From contig NZ_JAFCKP010000009.1 in NCBI RefSeq assembly GCF_018130245.1, positions 124,001-188,000 of the forward strand: DNA of 64,000 nt, written 5' to 3'. The DNA comes from Bradyrhizobium sp. SZCCT0231. Its GTDB lineage: Bacteria; Pseudomonadota; Alphaproteobacteria; Rhizobiales; Xanthobacteraceae. Positions within the stretch are counted from its first letter, which is position 1. Each line of letters starts with the position of its first letter. Below are positions 52,094-59,710 of the stretch, one piece after another. The position numbers and the translations under genes were made by a program. The notes below the pieces were generated by a model that worked only from the letters and a program-made list of their open reading frames with translations, had not been told where the DNA came from and did not search any database.

Positions 52094-52933
52094 CTACCAG
52101 ACGCTCCGTCCGCCGTCCACCACCAGGTTCTGTCCTGTCATGTAGCTCGAGGCATCCGAGCACAGGAATTGCACGGCGGCGCGGTACTCGTCGACATCGG
52201 CCATGCGGCCCATCGGGATCAGGCGCGTCAGTCGTTCGACGAAGGCGGGATCCTGGTTGTTGAACACGCCGCCGGGCGAGATCGCATTGACGCGGACGCC
52301 GTGATCGGCCCAGTACGTGGCCAGATATTTCGTCAGCCCGATCAACCCGTGCTTGATCACGGAGTAAGTCACCGGCTTCACCGGCTGTTCCTCCTCGCGC
52401 GTCACCTGCGGCTGGCGGTAGAGCCGCTGGTCCGGTGCGATCACGCCGAGATCGGAGGCGATGTTGAGGATCACGCCGCGGCCACGCGAGGCCATCGCGC
52501 CGCCGAACACCTGCGCGCACAGCATCGCGCCGGTCAGGCCTACGGCGATCTCGGTCTGCCATTGCGGCACCGGAAACGCCTCGAAGCGGGAGGAATGCAT
52601 CACGCCGGGTGCGGAGGTCACCTTGGGGTCGATCGCCGCGTTGTTGACGAGGATGTCGACGGAGAGGCCGCGGCCGGAAAGTTGCTCATTTGCAGCGCGC
52701 ACCGAATCAAGTGTGGTGACGTCGATCGCAAGCGCGATCAGGTCGGCGGACGGCGCGTTCTGCTTGAGCGCGGCAACGGCTGCTTCGGCCTGCGCAAGCC
52801 CGACGTCTGTGACGACGACGCGCGCACCGGCCTCGGAAAGCGCGGCCACATGCTGTCGCCCGAGCAGGCCGCCAGCGCCGGTCACGAGAGCAGTGCGGCC
52901 GGTCAGGTCATAGCGTGAGGACGGGCTTGCCAT
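52094..52933 (-). CDS. PtmA-like short-chain dehydrogenase (nonulosonate module B)
   Basis: This 279-residue SDR has VTGAGGLLGRQHVAALSEAGARVVVTDVG, ILVNNAA and the catalytic YSVIKHGLIGLTKYLATYW. The segment NIASDLGVIAPDQRLYRQP before the active site and the ending GQNLVVDGGRSVW parallel the PtmA-like protein of module A at 37087, so the two are paralogues. An insertion (TREEEQPVKPV) before the Tyr is present here only. ATG 52933 follows CAGGAGCTC. It is the last gene of the module B operon, 13 nt after the previous stop. Confidence 0.82.
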   Translation of the reverse strand: MASPSSRYDLTGRTALVTGAGGLLGRQHVAALSEAGARVVVTDVGLAQAEAAVAALKQNAPSADLIALAIDVTTLDSVRAANEQLSGRGLSVDILVNNAAIDPKVTSAPGVMHSSRFEAFPVPQWQTEIAVGLTGAMLCAQVFGGAMASRGRGVILNIASDLGVIAPDQRLYRQPQVTREEEQPVKPVTYSVIKHGLIGLTKYLATYWADHGVRVNAISPGGVFNNQDPAFVERLTRLIPMGRMADVDEYRAAVQFLCSDASSYMTGQNLVVDGGRSVW

Positions 52934-52946
52934 CGGGAGCTCCTGT

Positions 52947-53708
52947 TCAGCTGCGCAATTGGCCGCCGTCGGCGACGATGACGCTGCCGGTGATGAATGC
53001 CGCGCGCGGCGAGGCGAGGAATGCGACGAGGTCGGCGACCTCTTCCGGCTTGCCCAGCCGGCGCAGCGCCACCTCCCGCGCAAGCATGTCTTCGACCGCG
53101 GCCTTGTTCTCGGCGAGCTTGCGCGCCCAGGTGCCGTCGGCGGCGAGGATGTTGCCAGGCGCGACCGCATTGATGCGGATGCCCTCGAGCGCCAGCGGCC
53201 GTGCCAGCCCGCGCACGGTCGCGTTCAGCGCCGCCTTCGCGGCATAGTAGGTCACGGGAGCCCCAAGCGCCGCCATGCCCGCAATCGAGGAGATGCAGAC
53301 GATGGACCGGTCGCCGCTGCCGCGCGCCATCAGCGGCCGGCTCGCCTCGATCATGTTGGTCGTGGCGAAGAGGTTGAGGTCCATCACCCGCGACCATTCC
53401 GCCGCGGTTTCCTGCCCGGGCGGTACGGAGGCGCCGCTGCCGACGTTGCAGATGAGAATGTCGAGGTGCCCCCACTGCTGCTCGATGTCGTGGATCAGTG
53501 CCGCGGCGGCGGCCGGATCGGTGACGTCGGCGATATGGATCGAGTTCTGTCCGCCGACGGTCGCGCGCGCCGCGTTCAGCCCATCCGAGCCGCGTGCAGC
53601 CAGCGCGACCTTCGCTCCCTCCGCGGCAAGTGCAGCGGCAATGGCAAGGCCGATGCCGCGGCTGGCGCCGGTGACGAGAGCGACGCGGCCTTCCAGCTCG
53701 AGCCTCAT
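52947..53708 (-). CDS. Short-chain dehydrogenase/reductase (module B, second)
   Basis: This 253-residue classical SDR has VTGASRGIGLAIAAALAAEGAKVALAARG, ICNVGSGA (the usual NNAG altered to CNVG), CISSIAGMAALGAPVTYYAAKAALNATVRG and GSVIVADGGQLRS. The cofactor loop AARG suggests NADP(H). It overlaps the upstream TIM-barrel gene by 4 nt. It probably acts on a sugar keto/hydroxyl group in the module B pathway. Fatty-acid-type reductases have the same fold, so the substrate rests on context. Confidence 0.82.
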   Translation of the reverse strand: MRLELEGRVALVTGASRGIGLAIAAALAAEGAKVALAARGSDGLNAARATVGGQNSIHIADVTDPAAAAALIHDIEQQWGHLDILICNVGSGASVPPGQETAAEWSRVMDLNLFATTNMIEASRPLMARGSGDRSIVCISSIAGMAALGAPVTYYAAKAALNATVRGLARPLALEGIRINAVAPGNILAADGTWARKLAENKAAVEDMLAREVALRRLGKPEEVADLVAFLASPRAAFITGSVIVADGGQLRS

Positions 53709-54553
53709 CGCGCCGCGTCCTCGATCCAGCCGGCCGTCATGTCACGATACCGGGCGAGCGCGCCGGCATGGTCGCCATCGGCGGCGCGTGCGGTTTGCAG
53801 GATGTACTGTCCCCTGTAGCCGGAGCGCTCGATCAGCCGGATCGTCTTGGCGAGATCAGCGTTGCCGGTGCCGAGCGGCACGGTGGTGCCGCCGCGGACG
53901 CGGTCTTTCACATGCACATTGAGAATGCGGGGCGCATAGGCCTCAATCTCTTCGGCGCTGTCATAGCCGAGCGAGGCGCTGTTGCCGCTGTCGTAGTTGA
54001 TGCCGAAGACGTCTGCCGGAAACGCCTCCATGAAGCGGGCGAGATCGCGCGGCGGCAGATCGGATTCGAAGACTATCTTGACGTTGTGTCTGACAAGCTG
54101 TTCGCGGCGGGCGATCAGCACCCGCTTGAGCGTGTCGCTCTCGCTCTCGCGCTCGATCTTGCCGTTGTCGACCAGGGGGATCACGATGAACCCGATGCCG
54201 ATCCGGCTGCAGGCGGCAATCAGGAGATCGAGATCGTTGACGAGAGCATCGCGCACGACGGCATCGACCTTCCAGAACGGAGCCTGCATGAAGCAGTCGC
54301 CGGTCAGGCTCGGGATGCGCACGCCGTTCTCGCGCGCCAGCGTCAGAATCTCCTGTTGTCCCGGCTCGGTCGTCAGCGGGTTCTCGCGCAGCCGTTCCTG
54401 ATCGATGGTCCATTCCATCCGCGTCAGGCCGAGCGCCTTGGCGCGGGGAAATTCCTCGCGCCATTCATCCCACGGGAACGCCTGGATCTTGCCGTCGACC
54501 AGTGCCGACAGGCGTCCCTGCATGAAACCGATGCGTTCTAGCGTTGCGGTCAC
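53705..54553 (-). CDS. Xylose isomerase-like TIM-barrel protein (sugar phosphate isomerase/epimerase family)
   Basis: This 282-residue protein belongs to the AP endonuclease 2/xylose isomerase-like TIM-barrel superfamily: IGFMQGRLSALVDGKIQAFPWDEWREEFPRAKALGLTRMEWTID, IPSLTGDCFMQAPFW, VFESDLPP, INYDSGNSASLGYD and ILNVHVKDR. Metal-binding Glu, Asp and His positions are present (ESDL, NYDSGN, HVKD). It may epimerise or isomerise a keto sugar. The start is GTG, overlapping the previous stop by 4 nt. A second barrel of this superfamily is fused to the NeuB homologue of the same operon. Confidence 0.8.
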   Translation of the reverse strand: MTATLERIGFMQGRLSALVDGKIQAFPWDEWREEFPRAKALGLTRMEWTIDQERLRENPLTTEPGQQEILTLARENGVRIPSLTGDCFMQAPFWKVDAVVRDALVNDLDLLIAACSRIGIGFIVIPLVDNGKIERESESDTLKRVLIARREQLVRHNVKIVFESDLPPRDLARFMEAFPADVFGINYDSGNSASLGYDSAEEIEAYAPRILNVHVKDRVRGGTTVPLGTGNADLAKTIRLIERSGYRGQYILQTARAADGDHAGALARYRDMTAGWIEDAAR

Positions 54554-55314
54554 GATGTGCTATCCGAGCTGATGGCGAGGCCCTTGGCGGTCCAGCCGCC
54601 ATCGACGAAGATTTCCTGGCCGGTCACATAGGCGGAGGCTTCCGACACCAGAAAAACGGCGGCGCCCACCATGTCGGCGGGCTGTCCCCAGCGGCCGAGC
54701 AGGGTGTGGCGACGTCTCGCCTCGTGCATGACGGGATCGGCATAACTCTTCGCGGTCATCTCGGTCGCGACGTAACCCGGCGCAAGCGCGTTGACGCGGA
54801 TGCCGTCGGGTGCGTAGTCGGCGGCGAGTGCGCGCGTCAGCCCGGCAAGACCCGCCTTCGCCGCCACGTAGCCGGGATTGCCGGGAAAGCCGCGGACAGA
54901 ATTGATGCTGGTGACGTTGACGATCGCCGCCGAGCCCGCATTCTTCAGGAGTGGATAGGCGGCGAGGATAGTGGCGTAGACGCCGGTGAGGTCGGTTGCG
55001 ACCGTGGCGCGGAAGCGTGCGAGCTCGCTTTCGCTGCTTTGAGCGGGAAGACTGATGCCGGCGGCATTCACGAGTGCGTCGATACGATCGCCTCTTGCCG
55101 CGATGGTGCGGAACGCGCTTTCGATCGCGCCGTCGTCGGAGAGATCGCAGGCAATCGCCATGACGCCCTGCGGAGCGGTCCCAGACCGGCTCAGGCCGAA
55201 CACCGTGGCTCCCGCTTCCTGTAGGCCGCTCGCAATCGCGGCGCCAATACCGCGCGAGGCGCCGGTGACGACCGCGATCTTGCCTGCGAGAGAGAAGGCG
55301 CTGAGATCAGGCAT
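54550..55314 (-). CDS. Short-chain dehydrogenase/reductase (module B, third)
   Basis: This 254-residue classical SDR has VVTGASRGIGAAIASGLQEAGATVFGLSRSG, LVNAAG, NVTSINSVRGFPGNPGYVAAKAGLAGLTRALA with the Tyr-x-x-x-Lys pair, and GQEIFVDGGWTAKG. The SRS after strand two suggests NADP(H). It overlaps the CMP-sugar synthetase gene by 8 nt at its start and the TIM-barrel gene by 4 nt at its end. Its role in the glycan pathway is inferred from this coupling. Confidence 0.83.
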   Translation of the reverse strand: MPDLSAFSLAGKIAVVTGASRGIGAAIASGLQEAGATVFGLSRSGTAPQGVMAIACDLSDDGAIESAFRTIAARGDRIDALVNAAGISLPAQSSESELARFRATVATDLTGVYATILAAYPLLKNAGSAAIVNVTSINSVRGFPGNPGYVAAKAGLAGLTRALAADYAPDGIRVNALAPGYVATEMTAKSYADPVMHEARRRHTLLGRWGQPADMVGAAVFLVSEASAYVTGQEIFVDGGWTAKGLAISSDSTS

Positions 55315-55996
55315 AGCCGTAACTGCGCATGATGGCGGCGCAGAGCTTGACGTCCTCGGGACGGTCGATCTGGAACATCTTGTGACGTTCCATCACGTGG
55401 AAGCCGATCTTGCCGCCGAGACGATTGTTCTGCTCGCGCAGGAGGGATGGGATCAGGACGTAGAACGAGCCGTTCTCGAGGTAGCGCTTCTCGATCTGCT
55501 GCCGCATGCGGCGGTTGCGATAGTCGTAGTTGATCGGCTCCGGGCCGCTCGCGCCGATCCGCCAGTTGAAGTAATCCTCGACCTCGCAGACCGAGAGCAG
55601 GCTGTCGAGATGGTCGCGATCGAAGGTCGCAAGCGCGTTCTCGATGTCGCCGGGCTCGCGGATCGGCGATGTTGCCTGAAGCGCGACGATGCGCTCGAAT
55701 CGTCCCATGCGCGCCTCGGTCGCATCAAGGGCATGCAGCCAGGCGGATTCGGAGGAGGCAAGGTCGCCCGAAATGTCGTCCGGACGCCGCACGCCGACGG
55801 CTCCGGCGGCCTCGGCCGCGGCGAGGATATTGTCGCTGTCCGACGAGACCGCCACCACGTCGACGCCGCGTGCGGCGCGTGCCTGCTCGACCGTCCAGGC
55901 GATCAGGGGCTTGCCGCAGAGATCGAGCAGGTTCTTGTGCGGGATGCCCTTGGAGCCGCCGCGCGCGGCGATCACGGCCAGCGTCTTGCGCGCCAT
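55307..55996 (-). CDS. CMP-nonulosonate cytidylyltransferase-like protein, module B
   Basis: This 229-residue protein has the NeuA motif AVIAARGGSKGIPHKNLLDLCGKPLIAWTVEQARAARG, VSSDSDNILAAAEAAGA and ALQATSPIREPGDIENAL. It is a paralogue of the module A enzyme at 37922 but has a different C-terminal half (VCEVEDYFNWRIGASGPEPINYDYRNRRMRQQ), which in NeuA enzymes contacts the sugar. A different nonulosonate-type substrate is therefore likely. ATG 55996 shares its A with the stop of the NeuB fusion (TGATG). Confidence 0.86.
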   Translation of the reverse strand: MARKTLAVIAARGGSKGIPHKNLLDLCGKPLIAWTVEQARAARGVDVVAVSSDSDNILAAAEAAGAVGVRRPDDISGDLASSESAWLHALDATEARMGRFERIVALQATSPIREPGDIENALATFDRDHLDSLLSVCEVEDYFNWRIGASGPEPINYDYRNRRMRQQIEKRYLENGSFYVLIPSLLREQNNRLGGKIGFHVMERHKMFQIDRPEDVKLCAAIMRSYGYA

Positions 55997-57921
55997 CAGA
56001 TGTGCCCCTCGAGGCGCTCGAGTGCGGTCCAGAAGCCTTCGCCCATGTTCTTGTGGCCCTGCCATATTTCGGGAATGAACGACGCCGTCGGCGCATGCTT
56101 GCGCAGCACCTGTCCGATCTCGTCGAAATCGATCTCGCCTTCGCCGATCTGGAGACCTTCGCCGTCGAGGCCCTTGGCGTCGCCGAAATGCAGATGGGCG
56201 GTGTGCGGCCCGAGCTGGGCGAGGCCTTGCGCGAAGTCGAAGCCGAAATGATTGGCCGCGAGCTTGGTGTGGGAGATATCGACGCACATCCGCAAGCCAT
56301 GCTTGGCGCAGAACGCGGCCGACTCTTCCGGGAAGATGAAGATGTTCTGGTGACGCTGGCCGCCGAAATGCCACGGGAACGGCGCCATGGTCTGCGGCGT
56401 CAGCTCGACGCCGTCCATGTCGAGCTCGGTCAAGCTCTGCGCAAAGATGCGATAGCGCTCGGCTTTCTCCTCCGGCGGCAGCGGTGCGTCCATGGTGAAG
56501 CCGCCGATATTGGCGACGATGGGCGGGCGCTTGGTCTTCGGGAAGAACTTCTTCAGGCCGCGGGTGATGTCGATCACCGCCTGCGTCTGCTCCAGCGAAT
56601 AGCGCCTCAAGGCCTCGTCGGGGGTTGCGAGGTCCATCAGCTTGGAGCCGGCAAACAGTTCCGGGGCATGTACGACGAAGCCGAGATCATAGGTGCCGGA
56701 CAGATAGGCCGCCGGATCGCGCTCCATGTCGCTGTAGCTGAGATGGAATTCGATGATGTCGGGCTCGCAGATCTCCAGGAAGCGCGCGGTATCGTGATAA
56801 CGCACCGGCACACCCCAGGGCCGGTCGAAACGGTAGCGCCGTGCCTTCGCGGCGCCTTCGTCGAGGTCGCTCTGGAAGAAATAGTCGTCGGCCGCCATCG
56901 TCCGCGTCAGCTTGCGGCCGAGCAGCGCCGGCATCTTCAGCGGGGACAGGCCTTGTCCGGGGCTCTTCACGGCGATGTCGGTCTCGGAGATCAATGTACC
57001 GGCCGGCAGGTCGCGCGCGGCCACCAGGCTCTTGGCGAGGTTTTCGCGGTTGATCAGCTCACCCTGGCTCAGCGCGCGTTCCGCGAGCTTCTCGCCGCGC
57101 GCCGCCTCGACCTCACGAATGCCGGAGACGAGTGCCTTGAATTCCTCGGGCTCGAGGCTGGCGGCATGGTCCGGACCTTCCATCTCGCGGTCGAGGGTGA
57201 TGTGGCGTTCGATGATCACCGCGCCGAGCGCGACAGCGGCCGTCGAGACGGCGATGCCGCGCTCATGCCCGGAATAGCCGACGACCGGATGGATCTCGCG
57301 CAGCGTCTCCATGAAACGCAAATGGATGTTGTGGAGCGCTGCCGGATAGGTGCTCTGGCAGTGCAGGAGCACGTAGCTGGCATTGCGGTCGTCGAGGAAT
57401 TTCGCCGCGGCCTTGATCTCGTCCGTCGTGCTCATGCCGGTCGAGACGATCAGCGTCTTGCCGGTGGCGGCGAGGCGAGCGAGCAGCGGCAGGTTGGTGA
57501 GGTCGGCCGAGGCGACCTTGTAGGCCTGCACGCCGAAGCCTTCGAGCACGGCGACGCTCTTCGCGTCCCAGGGCGTGCAGAGGTACTCGATACCCTTGGC
57601 TGTGCAGTACTCTGCGATCTTCTTCTGCTGCGCCGTCGGCAGCTCGAAGCGGCGCAGAAGATCGAGCGTATATTCGACAGCGAGGTCGTCGTCCTTCCCG
57701 GACAGGCTCGAGGCGCGATAGACCTCGTCGAGCTTGCGCATCTGGAATTTGGCGCAATCTGCTCCGGCCGCGACCGCGGCATCGACCAGCGCAATGGCGC
57801 GGTCGAAGTCGCCATTATGGTTGTTGCCGATTTCGGCGATGACGTAGCAGGGTTCGCCGTCGCCCAGGAGGCGGTTGCCGATGCGGACCGGAGCAGGCTG
57901 TTTGGGCGATGTCATCAACAT
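55996..57921 (-). CDS. NeuB-like nonulosonic acid synthase fused to a xylose-isomerase-like TIM barrel
   Basis: The 641-residue protein has three parts. Residues 20-280 are a NeuB barrel (YVIAEIGNNHNGDFDRAIALVDAAVAAGADCAKFQ, YLCTPWDAKSVAVL, VVGYSGHERGIAV). Residues 296-352 are a SAF domain (KSLVAARDLPAGTLISETDIAVKSPGQGL). Residues 370-641 form a second TIM barrel of the AP endonuclease/xylose-isomerase type (IIEFHLSYSDM, VELTPQTMAPFPW, CVDISHTKLAANHFGFD, TAHLHFGDAKGLDGEGLQIGEGEIDF). The first two condense PEP with a sugar; the third could prepare or rearrange its substrate. ATG 57921 or ATG 57915 may be the start. It follows the kinase fusion by 16 nt. Confidence 0.9.
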   Translation of the reverse strand: MLMTSPKQPAPVRIGNRLLGDGEPCYVIAEIGNNHNGDFDRAIALVDAAVAAGADCAKFQMRKLDEVYRASSLSGKDDDLAVEYTLDLLRRFELPTAQQKKIAEYCTAKGIEYLCTPWDAKSVAVLEGFGVQAYKVASADLTNLPLLARLAATGKTLIVSTGMSTTDEIKAAAKFLDDRNASYVLLHCQSTYPAALHNIHLRFMETLREIHPVVGYSGHERGIAVSTAAVALGAVIIERHITLDREMEGPDHAASLEPEEFKALVSGIREVEAARGEKLAERALSQGELINRENLAKSLVAARDLPAGTLISETDIAVKSPGQGLSPLKMPALLGRKLTRTMAADDYFFQSDLDEGAAKARRYRFDRPWGVPVRYHDTARFLEICEPDIIEFHLSYSDMERDPAAYLSGTYDLGFVVHAPELFAGSKLMDLATPDEALRRYSLEQTQAVIDITRGLKKFFPKTKRPPIVANIGGFTMDAPLPPEEKAERYRIFAQSLTELDMDGVELTPQTMAPFPWHFGGQRHQNIFIFPEESAAFCAKHGLRMCVDISHTKLAANHFGFDFAQGLAQLGPHTAHLHFGDAKGLDGEGLQIGEGEIDFDEIGQVLRKHAPTASFIPEIWQGHKNMGEGFWTALERLEGHI

Positions 57922-57937
57922 TCTCGTCTCATATGCG

Positions 57938-59350
57938 TCAGGCGAGTCGGGCGGGAACGCGCGACTTCCACGTTCGCAGCCCGTTCTCTTCGAACATGAT
58001 GCGCGAGCAGCGATGCCCCTGCTGTTCCAGCGCCGCGATGAGCTGGTAGCGCTCGAAAGGACGTACGAAGAACAGGAAGTAACCGCCGCCGCCGGCGCCC
58101 AGGAGCTTGCCGCCGACCGCACCGTGCTGCTTGGCGAAATCATAGATCGCGTCGATCGCCTCCGACGAGATCTTCGAGCTCAGCTTCCGTTTGGCGTGCC
58201 AGGCCTCGTCGATCAGCCGGCCGCATTCCAGGAGCTGGCCGCGCAGCAGATGCCGCCTTATGTCGCGCGTCACTTCCTTCTGCTTGGCAGCCGCGGCGAC
58301 GGCGTCGCTGGTCTCGTGCTGAGCCTTCTGGTCGCGGTGAATGGCACCGGAATCGCGGCCGGAGCCGGCGTAGCAGAGCACGAGGCTCTCCTCGAGCTCG
58401 GCGATGATGTTGGGATCGAGGCGAAGCGGCACGATGGTGTTCTGGTCGGAGAAGAACTCCATGTGATTGAAGCCGCCGAACACGGTGGCGTACTGATCCT
58501 GCCAGCCCCCGGGAATGTTGAGCATCAGCCGCTCGGCCTGGAAGGCCATTTCCGCGATCTCGTGGCGGTCCCACTGATCCCCGCGGAATTCGTTGAAGCA
58601 ACCGATGATCGCGGACGAGACCACCGCGGAGCCGCCGAGGCCGGAACCGACCGGGAAGTCGGCGGACACCTCGAGCTCGAAGCCGTAAGTCGGCTTGATC
58701 AGGCGCACGACCGACTTGATCAGCGCGAGATCTCCGCCTGTTCCGAGCTCTGCGAGATTGTCGGCCTCGACCGTGCGGCGGAAGTCGTGCGAGTAGATCC
58801 GGATGCTGGGATCGCTCCGGCGCCGCAGCGTCGCGTGAGCGTACATCTTGATCGTGGCGCTGATGACCGCGCCTCCGTCATTCGCCACGAAGTAGTGGGT
58901 CAGATCGGTGCCTCCGCCGGAGAAGCTGATCCGCACCGGCGAGCGGGCTCGCGCGAACACCTCGCTCTCTTCGGACAGGTTGAACAGCTCGCGGCTGAAC
59001 ACGTCGACCAGCCGTCCCTCGCCGTCGAGGATCGGCACCACGTGCACGCGCTGGTCGAGCAGCTTCAGGATCTGCTCGCGCGGTCCGCCGGTCGGCGCCC
59101 AGACGAAGTTGCGATTGATGCAGGACGCAACCCGGTCCTGGATCGTGATGCCGGTCAGCATGCGCCTGCGGATGTCACCGTCCGTCACGGCGCCGACGAT
59201 TCGTCCGCTCGCGTCCTGCGCGAACAGGATGCCGAGCATGTTCGCATTCAGGCGCCGGAAGGCTTCCTCAATGGTCTCGGTCTCGGCGATGGTGACGAGG
59301 GTTCGTTCAAGCACGTTTTTGGGGTCCAGAAGGGGCCAATTCCAGGCCAT
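57938..59350 (-). CDS. CBS-pair protein fused to an HddA-like GHMP sugar kinase
   Basis: This 470-residue protein has two CBS motifs (about 14-120, IVGAVTDGDIRRRML and VVPILDGEGRLVDVFSR) and a GHMP kinase (about 134-470). The kinase shows RSPVRISFSGGGTDLTHYF, the ATP loop PVGSGLGGSAVVSS (about 233-245) and GAVGGKLLGAGGGGYFLFF. The first motif is that of D-glycero-D-manno-heptose 7-phosphate kinase HddA. The usual HddA has no CBS pair. ATG 59350 was chosen at the CBS start; the frame above it is open but looks non-coding. It is the first gene of the module B operon. Confidence 0.87.
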   Translation of the reverse strand: MAWNWPLLDPKNVLERTLVTIAETETIEEAFRRLNANMLGILFAQDASGRIVGAVTDGDIRRRMLTGITIQDRVASCINRNFVWAPTGGPREQILKLLDQRVHVVPILDGEGRLVDVFSRELFNLSEESEVFARARSPVRISFSGGGTDLTHYFVANDGGAVISATIKMYAHATLRRRSDPSIRIYSHDFRRTVEADNLAELGTGGDLALIKSVVRLIKPTYGFELEVSADFPVGSGLGGSAVVSSAIIGCFNEFRGDQWDRHEIAEMAFQAERLMLNIPGGWQDQYATVFGGFNHMEFFSDQNTIVPLRLDPNIIAELEESLVLCYAGSGRDSGAIHRDQKAQHETSDAVAAAAKQKEVTRDIRRHLLRGQLLECGRLIDEAWHAKRKLSSKISSEAIDAIYDFAKQHGAVGGKLLGAGGGGYFLFFVRPFERYQLIAALEQQGHRCSRIMFEENGLRTWKSRVPARLA

Positions 59351-59710
59351 ATTGTAGCAGCGGTTGGTAATACGGGAGCCGCGGGGACGATGCAAGGTTC
59401 CTGCGCCCCCGGGGCATTGCGCGAAAACGGCACTTGTCAAGCGCTTCGATCGCACGGTGGCCGCTTTACATTGGCCGCGGCCTTTATAGAAGCTTCCGCA
59501 ACGGGTCCACACGAAATGGTCGATTGGAATCAGCTCGGGGATCAAATACGGGCATCACGACGTGCGCGGTGCTGCTGCGCGACGGCGAGGTGATCGCAGC
59601 CGGAGGAATGCGCTTCACGCATCAAGGCGTCCATGCGGACAGCAACCCGCTGTACAGTCGCCTGATCTATGCATTCGCGAAAGCGACCTCGCTGCCGAAG
59701 TCGGTTGAAG
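59351..59710. other. 360-bp intergenic region with a possible gene remnant
   Basis: This gap lies between two minus-strand genes. On the plus strand, bases of about 59554-59703 read GITTCAVLLRDGEVIAAGGM and continue with protein-like composition, but the frame has no convincing start and runs into the antisense of the next gene. An ATG at 59515 (MVDWNQLGDQI) lies in another frame. This may be a decayed gene end. The rest shows nothing recognisable apart from the expected promoter of module B. Confidence 0.35.

Noticed and set aside
55669-57999. Long open frame antisense to the NeuB fusion and CMP-sugar synthetase genes.
   Set aside because: No domain, no ribosome-binding site, and it runs across two coding genes with clear motifs.
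59515-59703. Possible functional plus-strand gene before the PaaK-like gene.
   Set aside because: The start and the protein-like stretch are in different frames and the open frame continues into the antisense of the PaaK-like gene; at most it is a remnant.
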